A program made the translations under genes and the position numbers. 64,000 nt of DNA from Mactra quadrangularis (taxonomy: Eukaryota; Mollusca; Bivalvia; Venerida; Mactridae): assembly GCA_025267735.1 (NCBI GenBank), contig CM046311.1:22156020-22220019 (forward strand). Reading direction: 5' to 3'. Positions within the stretch are counted from its first letter, which is position 1. Every line of letters begins with the position of its first letter. The notes under the pieces were generated by a model. It was given only the letters and a program-made list of their open reading frames with translations, did no database searches and had not been told where the DNA came from. Below, piece by piece: positions 37,101 to 48,337 of the stretch.

Positions 37101-37744
37101 AAGCTCTTCATTGGTAAAGATAATAATTGTCTATCAGAGAGAATACATATAGAAATAATGACCCAAGAATGAAATATTTTAATATAATGTTCTATTCCCA
37201 TGAAAGCAACAAGTCAGTAATAGCGCCTTTAAACTCATTCAGAAATTACCTACAAATAATTATGATGTATCGGGCTCATTGCTTGAGTTTTGTTGTATAT
37301 ATAATAGTGAATGAGTAATGAAAGCTTCAGAAGAACTATCAAAGGGACATAATTTGTATGAATAAATTTGAGATTCAATAGTGATTGAGTGGAGTAAAAT
37401 ACAGGATAATATCAAAATCATATGATAATAAAGGGCAATTTGACAATATAACTTGACAAAATTAAAGTTTTTCTCATAAAAACAAATGATTTTATATTTT
37501 GCAAATAATCAAGAGTAATCTCCCCTGAAATGACTCTTCAATGTGAAGTCAAAGCAATAATGGAGAAACTGCTTCAAAAATGTAATTCTATGAAAAGAAA
37601 AATGTCTACTTCATGTCTATAAATCAATTAGTAGATAAAACACAACATAAGAAAAAAAATTAAGTAGACATTCTGTAATTTCATTATCAATTTAATGCTA
37701 AAGATGTTTTAAGTCTTTCTGAACTGTCTCATATATCATTGCAG

Positions 37745-37812
37745 GAGAAATGTACTACCAGCCTTCTGGGCTTATAAACTGTAAAAACCTGGAAGATATC
37801 TTAAACATGTAG
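37745..37812 (+). CDS. Candidate terminal exon, weak
   Basis: CATATATCATTGCAG precedes a phase-1 frame reading EMYYQPSGLINCKNLEDI, then LNM and TAG. Codon use looks protein-like, but the piece is 21 codons and has no recognised homologue. Confidence 0.18.
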
Positions 37813-39942
37813 GCAGAGAAATTCCGTACAAAATAACTGATCTATCAGTCTGAACGTAATTAGAGTCAAGGAACTACTTTTTTCTCCAACAAGAAAATAG
37901 AACACTGTTGCACACTACCAACATATTTATTGGGTTTCTAAGCAATAAATATTTCCTAGAAAGATGAATTTGAAGAGAAAGTTTATGGAACATGCAAGAA
38001 GTAAATGATTCCAATGAGTTTTCATCTGCACGTCTGCATCGATTAATTTATCGTAAATTGGTATGTATATCATCAAGAGTATGATCAGAATTTTGGGGGA
38101 AAAAAACAGTTCATAAAAAATCTTACAAGCAAAACCTGATGCTATGCACTAGTTAGACTTCATTCAGCACATAGTTCAGACAAAAAACTAGAAATCACAT
38201 TTTTATATTCTGCCTGCTGATTGTTTGGTGTTCGTAATTGCACATACTCCTATTAAATTGCTCGGAAAATATTACAACATAATTACCATTAGGAGGTTAA
38301 ATTTGATCTCTAAATATGAAGAGTAGCCAACAAAAAGTTGTTTATCAGTACTTGATCTAACTTCAAAATTGAAGAGCTTTAATTGACAAGTCTAATAGCA
38401 TCATCATAAACAAAGCAAAAGGCTATCCAGGCTGAATGGAGTGTGCCGCAAAACATGTTACAAAAAAGCGATGTTAAACTCTTGTCTGTCAGCAATATAT
38501 GGAGCCCCACAGGGAGCAGGTTATGATTTAAACTGTGACATGGCCAGTAAATAATGTCTCGCAGAGTATGTATCTATACTTAAGTGTACATAATGAAAGA
38601 CATCCGTAAAGAATGATGTATGCTGTTCATGTATTACTGGTACAGTTAAAAACAGACACAGCAAAAAGCAGTAAACACTCTTAGACTTAGTCATATGTCA
38701 GTCAGCTCATGTCACATGGTGCTCAAACAGAAACCATGTCTTACTGCAGCAAGAGGACCTGAACTGCAAAAAGGGGATTTACGATGACAGTAAAAAACTT
38801 CAGGCAAAGAGAAGTGGGAGTTAAAAGTGTAGGGGTGGAACTTGTTAGCCCCAATTCTTTGAGCACAAAGGTGCAATGAAATAAGCCACAGGGGTACATG
38901 GAAAAAGGTTGAACCCTTAAAGTGTTAACATATGATGAAAAAATGTAACATGGGGTCATATATATCATATGAAGTGCTGTGGAAAGACTGATATATATGA
39001 TTAGTTGAAATGTATACACAGAAATCATTGAGTGGTCTCCAGAAACAGCAATTACAAGAATGAAATTTATGTTAATAGCTAAAAGCATCATTCAAGACTT
39101 ACATACTTATGTAAACATGAGCAGTCATCTCTTAAGATAATTAAAATATACATGGGTCATAAATATGATGCCAGGACATGTAATACTATGCTGTAATGAC
39201 AATATATGAGCTTAAGGTATCTTCTAATTGCAAATTAAAGTCATAGTAAATATTCAAGGGCTGTGAATCAGCCAAACATTCAAATGTTTGAAGTTGTGAC
39301 AGTCAATTTAAACTTTCAGAATAACATGCATTATTGCTATGTGGTGTCACAAAGAGCATGCAAGTTCTTTTATACTTAATTCAATTTACAGTAATGTCTT
39401 CCAGACATGTTTTTATGTGGTCGAAGTAGAAGCAATCAAAGTTTTTTTTTATAGATTTGTGTATAAAAACTGCTTGGAATCTATTACAAGATTTATACAA
39501 AAACTCTTTGTGATCTATAACAAGATTGATACAAAAACTACTTGGAATTGATTTAAAGGTCATATGATATCACTCAGACTGGTGATTGTAGACATTTAAT
39601 AGATTACAAAAAAGGGCCTGTTACATTACCAACATTCAACAGAGAATAAGCTGCAGTTTGTCATGTAGAAGCACCATGAAAGCAACACAATATTAGTTTG
39701 CTAGGATGTTTTAAGTAGTTTGAACATCTGTAATCAGAACCTAATTTTCTCACTCTTGAAAATCATTTATTTCAACTTAAAATGCATTAAGATTGACTTA
39801 GGACTTATAGAGAGTAACATGGAATAGTGTTAAAGGTGTTACCAGGGAGGTGTGAATGGCATCATCATGACAGACAGCAAGCTCTGTATTGGTCCAAAGA
39901 CATTCAAAACCATTCAAAACCAGCCAATATCTTAGTACTTAC

Positions 39943-40045
39943 TGACACTGACCAGCCAGATTATAGAGAAGGGTGAAAGGGTCTTTTAAGTTGAACACAA
40001 TGGTAAACATAGAATGATACTTGGGAAGAATACCATTGAGGAAAC
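39943..40045 (-). CDS. Candidate internal exon, unrecognised protein
   Basis: On the - strand an acceptor-like TTACATAAG is followed by 103 bp ending at a consensus donor, GTGTCA|GTAAGT. The frame is open: FLNGILPKYHSMFT, then IVFNLKDPFTLLYNLAGQC. Phase is 1 at entry and 2 at exit, compatible with the candidate exon at 52531-52578 before it and that at 34781-34841 after it. The acceptor lacks a long pyrimidine tract. No family is recognised. Confidence 0.25.
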
Positions 40046-40639
40046 CTTATGTAACCGTTTTTCTATCATAGAAGACAAAAGAATAATGATGTTAACTCTG
40101 GTTAGTGACAGTAACATGTCATGGAGGACATATGGTAACATTGTAGTCAAATATACAGGACAACTCTACATTAAGATAACCACATGTTTATGACCATTAT
40201 TATAAAACTATCAATGCAATCATGGAGTATTGAAATGTTTATAAGTCAAGCTCTTAATAGACTTTATCTAGTATTGATCATGAAATGTTCATAAATGGCT
40301 TGAGTAGTTCATTATTTCATGAACATCATTTGGCAAGGGTTGACAGCAGGCAAAAAAAGTTCTTTTGCTCAATGATGATATGAGGTGTTATTTAAACCAG
40401 GGTTTTATTTAAAAAACAAACAGTTCTTGTTATGGCTTGATCAAACCAACTAGGGAAAAGTAGCACAAATGCAGAAATGAAGATAAAAAACAAATCTCTC
40501 AAAAATATTTTTAGGAAAGTTTTCATCTACAAAAACTTCAAAAAACTTCGCTGAATATAGTAACAATAAATAAAGGGAAGGTCTTCAATATTCTATTTTT
40601 GAACAACTAATAAAATATTTAGATGTAGAGTTCTACAAG

Positions 40640-41380
40640 AATCCAATATCAGAACCATTTTAGGAGACAATGTGAACACCAAATTATCACCAAAAATATC
40701 TAGGAAACAATAGAACTTATCAAGAAATATTTGGAACTGATTAAATATTCATAATACATTGTACTTGCCAAGAAAACAAATGGAACAATTCCTTAAGGCT
40801 TATGGAGCACACTCCAGAAAGAAAATATGCACTTTAAACAATTAAAAGCTTTCTGGACTATGAACCAAGGAAATATCCCAATTCTTAAACTAAAGCAGTC
40901 TTTAAAGTTAAAGAACAATGTTAGGAAACAGTGAGCACAGATCAACCACAAAAATACCTTCTACAAAATATAATTTTTTGACAAAAATTTCAAGTTTTCT
41001 CATATTTGCATAGAATAACAAGAAATTTTGGAACAAAGAAAAACAAGAAAAATGTTATGATCTGTTTTCAATATTTTAGGTATTCTTTGAGAACTTGTTG
41101 AGACAGTAGGCACAGCTCAACCTTTAAATACCATGAAAAAATTGAACTAGATTAGGAAAAATTATTTAGATTCTATGAGATATAAAAAGTAATATAAAAA
41201 AACATGGAAACAATGGAATTCATCAGTTTAAACCAAAAATACCACAGAAACATAGATCTAAATCAAATTGTTTGGAGACAGACAGTGAGTTTGGAGACAG
41301 TCAATGAGCACAGTTCAGCCCTAAAATATTTCAGAAAACATTGGAATCTATCAGAGACTCTCAGAATATTTACATTGACA
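40640..41380. repeat. Degenerate ~180-bp tandem repeat
   Basis: The word GGAGACAGTCAATGAGCACA followed by GTTCAGCC at about 41293 recurs in altered form near 40661, 40930 and 41100, each followed by AAAATA or AAATAC and by GGAA-rich text. Spacing is 170-190 bp where clear. Old copies; the 66-codon ORF at 41204 is a by-product. Confidence 0.45.
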
Positions 41381-41509
41381 GATTGGGAGGCTGTATTTCA
41401 TTGATGCAATGAAAGATCACAGAAGTTTTACAGGAGTTACTAAGGATAGAAAGTACATGTTTTATGATAAGTCAGTAACTTAGACAGTACCTTAACTATT
41501 GAAATTATT

Positions 41510-41532
41510 CATTTATTTATTTTATTTATTTA
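41510..41532. repeat. TTTA microsatellite at a SINE tail
   Basis: ATTTATTTTATTTATTTATT directly abuts the 3' end of the - strand SINE at 41535, as expected for a SINE tail. Confidence 0.8.
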
Positions 41533-41534
41533 TT

Positions 41535-41810
41535 GGAATTAACGCCGTATCAACACATTTTTGGTCATTTCACGGCATCTAGCGCACCTAACCTAGTTTT
41601 CCTGGACCTTTGTCTATAACCAGTACTCGCCTACCCTTCCACAAGGCCGGAAACTTCTCCATATTATCTAATCAATGGAGGAAAATTGACATTAATGTCT
41701 AATTTTCATGGAAGAGTATAACCTCCCCGGGTGGGATTCGAACCCGTACCCCCCTTTGGGACACGAGATTCTGAATACCGGCGCGCTACCGATTGCGCTA
41801 TCGACCCGGG
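41535..41810 (-). mobile_element. tRNA-derived SINE copy, best preserved
   Basis: On the - strand: CCCGGGTCGATAGCGCAATC, B box GGGTTCGAATCCCACC, body GTCAATTTTCCTCCATTGAT and GGAGAAGTTTCCGGCCTTGT, then GTACTGGTTATAGACAAAGG and GGTTAGGTGCGCTAG. With the other copies this defines the family. Confidence 0.9.
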
Positions 41811-41959
41811 TTAGCTATTGAAATTATGTTCAAGCATTATGCAACCTAGTGCTGCTATGTAAAAACATAAAAGTTTTTCTAGGGAGTGTTTGTTTATGGT
41901 ACCAGTATATGATAACAAACAAAATGATGGTTTGTTTTAACATGCATGTAAAATGGTGA

Positions 41960-42340
41960 ATCAGAAAGCACTGTGGCAATACCTAATGTCTATGACATCA
42001 CGAAAGTTACGGTTCGTCTTCACGGAGAAAACAATGAAAAATCAGCCCGACTAAAAGTTTTAAAGAGCTGTAAGTCTGTTAACTCTTGTCAGATTTCAAT
42101 ATTATTTACACGAGGCTTAGCAGAAAAGAGAAAACTAATAATTTGCTGCGCATCACATATCCAACGCCAGTTTTATGCTTTTTGCCGACACCCTCGAAAA
42201 CTATTTCTATTCAGCATGCTTCTGTGACAATTCATAGTCCTTTTATGTATAGGAAAAACTTGGGTAGATTTTCCAGGGGTTCTCTGCATTACATATCATC
42301 AAACACTAATCCCAGACTCATATATATATAATTATTATTA
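41960..42340. other. CpG-rich unexplained segment
   Basis: Over 41995-42200 there are about ten CpGs, unlike the surround. Two overlapping + frames (41973-42227 and 42086-42331) are open, with no domain I recognise. It may be a promoter, a first exon or a piece of an unrecognised mobile element. Confidence 0.3.
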
Positions 42341-42369
42341 TATAACAACCAAGAAAAAATAAAACATTG

Positions 42370-42465
42370 ATGCTCAGACTGAAAGTAATATCAGACTGAC
42401 CACTGAGGAAAATCATCTACTGGAAAAAATATTAACAGACTGACCACTGAGGGAAAAATATATAC
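42370..42465. repeat. Short direct repeat
   Basis: CAGACTGACCACTGAGGAAA occurs at 42391 and again at 42437 with one extra G, each followed by an A-rich stretch and ACTGGAAAA or ACCAGAAAG. Confidence 0.7.
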
Positions 42466-42522
42466 CAGAAAGAAAATGTAATATCACCAGGAATATTATT
42501 ACATCAATATTGTATGTTCCAC

Positions 42523-42738
42523 CTGGGAACCGATACGCCTGGTACCAGATGAATAACGAAATAATTTCATTGGCTTAATGTCAAACGTAATGTGTGAACA
42601 TGACTTATTAATCTGATTTTCCGACCATATATGTTGTTCCCGATACGTGCTAATATAGATTTTTGGTGTAATTAACTTTTTTCGGGGATCTATGTCGCAC
42701 ATGTTTTGTAAGTTGATGTTAGGCAAATTATTACCCAT
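42523..42738 (-). CDS. Candidate first coding exon, unknown protein
   Basis: On the - strand an ATG in a strong context (TTTTACCATGGGT) opens 72 codons. They begin MGNNLPNINLQNMC, contain RKKLITPKIYISTYREQHIW and SHITFDIKPMKLFRYSSG, and end TRRIGSQ at a donor-like CCCAG|GTGGAA, phase 0. Reading on, a stop comes after seven more residues. About nine CpGs lie in 200 bp, which sets it apart from the surround and supports exon or promoter status. I recognise no domain, signal peptide or membrane segment. It could also be part of an unrecognised repeat together with the CpG-rich block at 41960-42340. Confidence 0.3.
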
Positions 42739-42749
42739 GGTAAAACGGA

Positions 42750-44920
42750 ATATTAACTGGAAGTTTCTTGGGGGTTTATGAACATGAAATTAGACAAAAC
42801 ATTGATGGAATAATATCACAGGAAATATAGGATAGAAGGTGTTTGTTTCTGAGAGTAATAGAAAACAGTGTAAATATGGAGAACTCTATAGACAGATATT
42901 TGGAGAGTTGTATATGGTCATGCACTCGCAGGAATATCATGCTTTGAGATTATTTTTTCTGTGGAAAATAAAGAAATAAGTAGTTTTTAAAATGACAATG
43001 ATTTTTTTTCATTTGTTCATAGTAATTATATTTCAGTTTTTTACAAATTAGGTATTTTACAAACATGTATTTGACAAAGGATAGTATTATGCATACTAAT
43101 TGCTATTGCAGCAAGCAAGGCCTGTTTTCTAACCTTTAAACCTAAAATGGCAATAGACCTAATACAGAATTCAAATACAGGCGGTACAAACAAAGTTTTC
43201 TTCACATTAATATTGCTTAATAGCACTAACTATGGATTAAAGCCTATTGTTCTTTGTACACATGTTTTCATTGTAACGGTGAAAGTTTGTTTGTACCAGA
43301 GGGGAAAACCCAAATATTTGAACTTCAGATATAGTCTATTGCAATCTCTTAATAAAGAAGCATTGTCTTGAACACATCAGGTCATATTATTATTTTGAAT
43401 GCCGAAATGGAATTTTAATGATTAGCAAGTCATGATACAGTTTTTGAATGTCAAAATGTATGCCTCAGCAAAATTTTATACAAAAGGTACACTGTTATCA
43501 AACCAATCTTGATAAATCAAAATGTAATATATATTTCAAAATATATCACACATCCAAATTCTATAATGTGTTCCACAGATGTTTCTTCAGTCCCATACTA
43601 TAATTATAATCCAATTAATGTGTTAGAAAATATGATTATCTGCAACTAGAAAGTTACAACATTTCATCTTTATTAATACTAATATTCATGATGTATCTAT
43701 GTTTTTTACATTAATCAAACATGAATAAAGCAAGATTAGACCCAAACGAGGACTGCATGCAGTACAGCAGATAAATACATCCATTCATAACAAATTAACT
43801 TGATATGTTATTCGGCATCAGTGAAACATTCTTTACAAAACATACACAGTGAACTTCTCTATATACTCTGAGTATAAGCAATTTATGCTCCAATTCTTTT
43901 GGACATTATCAAATGGAAAACATGACTATAAATCATGACTGATAAGCCTTTGGTTGGGTGATAGGGCATACTTTGCCTTCACTTTCTTCAAGGCTTGGCT
44001 TATCAGCTCATTATGGCTGATAATAGAATAAAAATCACAAGTATCTTGTACACTGTGAAGCATAAAATATTTTTTTTCCTTCCATCATCATAGAAAAAAA
44101 CCCCAGAACAGAAACAGTTACCCTTTATGTTTAAACAGAAATTCCAGAATCTGGATTTTGTATATGTAAATTTTATACAAAAGTTTTGATTAAGCTACTT
44201 TACATTATTGGAATAGTCAGTACAAAATATTTTAGTTATTCTGGAGGCCTGAGAATCTATAAGTGTTTTGGCTTTAAGACCACCAAGAAGTCAAAATATA
44301 ACATGAAAAAAATGGTTTTATTATAATCATTTATAAACATTTATACATGGTAAGTAAGGAAAATGATTGGACTTTGACAACAAAGTAATTCTAAATCCAG
44401 GGTTTTGACACAATTTGTAGCAAATATTCTAAGAATTAAAGAGATTAAATGCCTTACGATCCCATAATAGTCAGTTTGCAATGGACAAATACCACAGCAA
44501 TATATCATTTATAGTCATAATAAGCAGCTTTTTACAATTAAATTGCTTGGCATTGCAAATAGGTTACAAACCTTTTGTACCAATAAATTGTCTAATACTA
44601 CTGAAGCAACATTAAACTGAGGGAAGGCATTCAAGAACCACTTCAAAAGATAAAAATAACTGGATAAAGTGTCCATTTCTCATCTAAAAATATTCAATGA
44701 AAAAAGGGGACCGAACTATTTATTTACAAAAAATTCAGATCACCAAAAGTAAGCTGAATATTTCCTTTGCCGAAATATTCCTGCATGATCTCAAGTACAC
44801 ATGGTTATCACAACAGGAGTTGTAGAAGTCCTAATAACATTTTAACTAAAATACAAAAATATAACATTCTATTTATATACTCTTACAATGAACTGATGGT
44901 CCTAGTATATTTATACTTTA
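42750..44920. other. Non-coding host DNA
   Basis: Contains the second MITE copy (43151-43342) and a weak hairpin with CTGATAAGCC and GGCTTATCAG arms at 43938-44006. Nothing else is supportable. Confidence 0.45.
43151..43342. mobile_element. MITE with long inverted ends, copy 2
   Basis: The reverse complement of this stretch aligns with 30406-30617: GCAATAGACTATATCTGAAG, TTCAAATATTTGGGTTTTCC and GGTACAAACAAACTTTCACC. Overlapping ORFs on both strands are by-products. Confidence 0.78.
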
Positions 44921-44921
44921 C

Positions 44922-44953
44922 ATATCGTCACCTGAGTGGTAAAAGGTCGTAAC
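44922..44953 (+). repeat. Left terminal inverted repeat
   Basis: Starts ATATCGTCACCTGAG and ends GTAAAAGGTCGTAA. 29-30 of 32 bases are inverted at the right end. Confidence 0.82.
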
Positions 44954-45104
44954 TAACATTTTTGCCAAAAATCAGATTTTAACATTTCTGTGATACACAT
45001 AGCAATGTGCATGTTCTGTAAAAATATCTTTGCTATATTCCGTTTATTGACTTTGTTATTGATTAGAAATCAAAGGTCATAACTACTATTTTAGAATTTT
45101 AATG

Positions 45105-45250
45105 AGCGGTAAAAGGTCTTAAGTGAAACTAAATTAATGGTAAAAGGGCATATTTGACAAATATGCCCATTTCATACTCAACTTTTTTTGCAAAACGTAT
45201 GCGAAAACTAAAGTAAAAGGTAGTATTTGCCAATTATGCCCTTTTGCTTG
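45105..45250 (+). repeat. Left subterminal iterated motif and palindrome
   Basis: GGTAAAAGGTC, GGTAAAAGGGC and AGTAAAAGGTA recur. A perfect palindrome-like GGGCATATTTGACAAATATG followed by CCC lies at 45146-45168. A related, partly broken one, GGTAGTATTTGCCAATTATG, lies near 45219. These are probably transposase-binding sites. Confidence 0.6.
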
Positions 45251-45434
45251 TAAGCAAAACTTTCAATGTGAAACATATGCCCCCTTTATCTGAACTAATT
45301 AGCACTTTTATAGATTATGAAGGATATCATTTCAACACAATTGTTTCTAATAACAAAAGAATTTCACTAATAAAATAATTTTAAGAAAAAAGAAATGAAC
45401 AAGAGTGGCAGTCATCTCACGACATCTGTATGTT

Positions 45435-47213
45435 AAAGAAACAAACTGCAAGGAAAATCGTGCAAATCAAAATCGGGTATAACTGCAAGGAAAAGGAGTA
45501 AAACCAAGTGATTGCTTTAAATGTAGATTCAATTGTAATGTTCAGCAATTTCACAGAAACAGAGAGACAAAACATTTGAAATGTATTATGCACTTCTAAT
45601 TTATGAGAGGCAATGTTGTTTTATATGCCATGTGGTATCGAAAAGCGATCCGGTCAGAAGCACTAAAAGTAAAAGAAAAGTATCTATGAAATACAGTTTT
45701 TTCAAAGGAGAAGAAAGCATCCATGTTTGCCAGAAGTTCTTTCTTAAAACTTGATATTGGTGAGAAGCTGATACGATACACTCTTAAAAGAAAAACGCAT
45801 GGTACATTTCAAGGAACAGATTTGAGGGGTAGGCACACACCCAGTACAAAAATCAATGATGCAAGAGTGAAACTTGTGTACGAACAAATAAAAACTTTTC
45901 CTAAAATGGAATCTCATTATGCCAGAAAAAGTTCTAAGAAACAATATTTAGCCCATGATTTGAGCATAAAGCGTATTTGGGACTCTACAAGGATTGGTGT
46001 AGTTCAAAAGGATATGTAAAAGAATCAAAATATAGACAGGATATTCTGTGAGAATTTCAACATGTTGTTTTACAAGCCTAAGAAAGATCAATGTTCCATG
46101 CAAACTAAATTCAATCGACATAAACATACATTAACAGATGATTTACAAAAGGAAAACGAAATTCACCAGCAACAGAAAGTGAAGCAAGGGAGGAGAAGGC
46201 AAATGATAAAGAAAAAGCTAAGACGGATCAAACTTACTTTGTGGCAACATTTGACCTTCAAGCCGTTCTTACATCTCCGTGCTCACTCGTCAGTGATTCT
46301 TGTAAACTTTGTAGCTACAACCTTACAGTGTACTATCTTGCGGACAGACATGTTCTTTGCCACCTATGGGATATAACCCATGGCAATAGGGGATCTTGCA
46401 AAATGGCAACTTTTTTGTTGTAAACAACATAGTCATATTGTTTATCGGGAGCTAATGAAGTTACTATACTGAAGTTACATACTATTCTGACACATGCGGT
46501 GGCCAAAATAGAAATAAATTTGTTGCTGCATCATATTTATACAAGATTGCTAAACAATACAAATTGAAAGCTACCAACCACAAATTTTTACAGTCAGGGC
46601 CATAGTCAAATGGAATGTGATGCTGTTCATTCTACAATTGAACATGCGAAGAAGAAAACATCCATCATTCCCTAGTCAGTTGAGCACTGTGATAAATATG
46701 GCTAGAAAATCAAACCCTTACGTCACAGGTCCTTTGAAGTTTGGACACATTCTTAATTCAAAGCATTTGTATCAAAGTACAAGCTGAACTTGCAAAAAAA
46801 CATCTGATGGCAAACTTATCAAATGGCTAAATGTACGATGGATTAGAGTCACAATACAGAATCCTACACAGATTTTGGTAAACTATACTTTCGATGAGAA
46901 GGAATTTCAGACGGTTGACTTAATGCAGATGTCTACAAGAAACAAAAGCAGACCAAAAACATTTCCCCAAATCTACACAGAAATCGGAATGCGCTACAAT
47001 TCTCGTCTTGAAGTTTCGGTGCAGGAAAAGACTGATCGTGTAAATATTTTCATGAAAGACATTATTCCCAAAGAGTTCCACTCATATTATGCTAGCTTAC
47101 CCACAAACAAACCAACAAAGACTTCCTTCCTGAAAATTCAGAGTATAAAGATGAAGAATATTAAAATTGGTGAACAATTTACAATAACTGCTAACATTGT
47201 AACAGACGAATAA
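45435..47213 (+). pseudogene. Decayed transposase of a DDE/RNase H-like family
   Basis: Read across at least four frameshifts and several stops, the order of segments matches a transposon-derived family common in molluscs, cnidarians and insects (I believe the DUF7869 type; name from memory). The N-terminal part has a Cys motif CFKCRFNC (~45510), then YYALLIYERQ and KYSFFKG, then FLKLDIGEKLIRYTLKRKTH and FPKMESHYARKSSKKQYLA (45723-46019). Next come FYKPKKDQCSM (46062) and ATFDLQAVLTSP (46241). LADRHVLCHLWD and HGNRGSCKMAT follow, then YSDTCGGQNRN at 46483-46515 (probable catalytic Asp and metal site). The last parts are SQMECDAVHSTIEHAKK (~46608) and the C-terminal frame 46875-47213 with KEFHSYYASLP. 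It cannot make a working protein. Confidence 0.8.
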
Positions 47214-47403
47214 AGAAGAATGTGTTCTATACCTAAAGTTGAAGTTCTTCATTTTTTATTAAAGTAAATATGTATACAGATATATGTGAAACATAATCTG
47301 ATTGATTTTGTGTTTAAAAGTTTGGATGTATTAGGATGGCATCTTAAAAACAGACAATTGCGATTATGTGATGAAATTATGGCCGAAATGTGAAAATTTT
47401 ATT

Positions 47404-47647
47404 ATACCCCCGCTTCGAAGAAGAGGGGGGTATACTGATTTATCCTTGTCCGTCCGTGCGTGTTTGTGTCCATCCGTCTGTCCTTTACAAAATATCTGCC
47501 GCAGATTTCTCAGCAACTGTAACATGCAGCAGCCTAATACTTTGCATGCTGCTTCATCCCATAATCCCATGTGGTGTAAAGCGATTTTATGCTCCTTACT
47601 CATCTACTTCCTGTTTGTCGCATATTTTTAGATTTTTGCGGGGGTAT
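47404..47647 (+). mobile_element. MITE nested in the transposon
   Basis: Ends ATACCCCCGC (47404-47413) and GCGGGGGTAT (47638-47647) are exact inverses. The left end is itself a hairpin, ATACCCCCGCTTCGAAGAAG followed by AGGGGGGTAT, followed by TTGTCCGTCCGTGCG. This element type is very common in mollusc genomes. Its insertion downstream of the transposase stop is a later event. Several ORFs over it are by-products. Confidence 0.85.
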
Positions 47648-47904
47648 CACTAGTGAACATTAGCTCACAGATTTACTTGTTTTTGTTACCCCTGAAAACT
47701 TGTATGGCCTTTAAGCATTCATCATTTGATACTTTTAAACAGGTATATATTTTTATTCCATTGCTTACAGGACTGTTTATGCCATATTTTAGTAATTGTC
47801 ACCCATTTTTCTCACTACATATATGAATAACAGTTATATTCAATGTATTTAAAAGGAATTATTCCATTAATTTTATAGTGAATGTGCCGATTTTAAATAA
47901 AAGT

Positions 47905-48125
47905 AAGTGGTAAAAGGTCTGATGTGTCATATGCCACCCTTAGCATGTGCAAGTTTTGTCTATTTGATAAGAATGAAAGGGTAGTATTTGTCAAATACTA
48001 CCTTATATGAATGAACATTTATTCTATTAACTTGAAATCCCTTGGCGGCATAAGGTCATATTTACCATATGCGACCTTTTCATTCTAATGTCTTTAGCAA
48101 AAAGTTTAGGAGAAAAAGGGCGTAT
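47905..48125 (+). repeat. Right subterminal iterated motif and palindromes
   Basis: GTGGTAAAAGGTCTG at 47908, then the palindrome GGTAGTATTTGTCAAATACT followed by ACC at 47980-48002. AAGGTCATATTTACCATATG followed by CGACCTT lies near 48055, and AAAAAGGGCGTATG near 48113. The pattern mirrors the left side. Confidence 0.65.
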
Positions 48126-48305
48126 GTACAATATTGATGATATTGATTGATTTATTAAATATTTTGTATGTTTGTATATTAGAATATAAAAATGAGATAA
48201 TAACATCTAACATAAGAAATATTTGTTTTCTCTGAATTTAAGTTTTGATTTTTTTAAACAGGTATAAACCTTTAAACTCTGTTCCTGAAAATTATGAAAA
48301 ATGCA

Positions 48306-48337
48306 TTTACGACCTTTTACTTCTCAGGTGACGATAT
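48306..48337 (-). repeat. Right terminal inverted repeat
   Basis: TTACGACCTTTTAC, two bases, then CTCAGGTGACGATAT, the inverse of 44922-44953. Confidence 0.82.

Larger units (their letters stand above)
35366..39930. other. Non-coding host DNA
   Basis: No gene is established. Small items: a duplicated ATCTTTGGGTTCATTAA at 36908/36949, a palindrome at 37052-37100, a possible + strand exon at 37745-37812, and 38400-38560 where several frames are open at once. Confidence 0.4.
44922..48337 (+). mobile_element. 3.4-kb DNA transposon with 32-bp inverted ends, inactive
   Basis: ATATCGTCACCTGAG, two variable bases, then GTAAAAGGTCGTAA at 44922-44953 is inverted at 48306-48337. Between them lie iterated subterminal motifs (44930-45260 and 47905-48125), a frameshifted transposase pseudogene and a nested MITE. 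The target duplication may be TA, if the ends are read as TCGTCACC...GGTGACGA, but the TA/AT symmetry makes this uncertain. I cannot assign a superfamily. Confidence 0.78.

Noticed and set aside
38395..38560. Exon-like frames on both strands
   Set aside because: Two + frames and one - frame are open together, and the GCGATGTTAAAC word resembles a SINE tail.
38741..39091. 116-codon - strand ORF
   Set aside because: Hydrophobic but without regular membrane segments, domain or splice context.
47364..47653. Three overlapping 79-87 codon ORFs
   Set aside because: They lie over the ATACCCCCGC-ended MITE; several frames on both strands are open at once.
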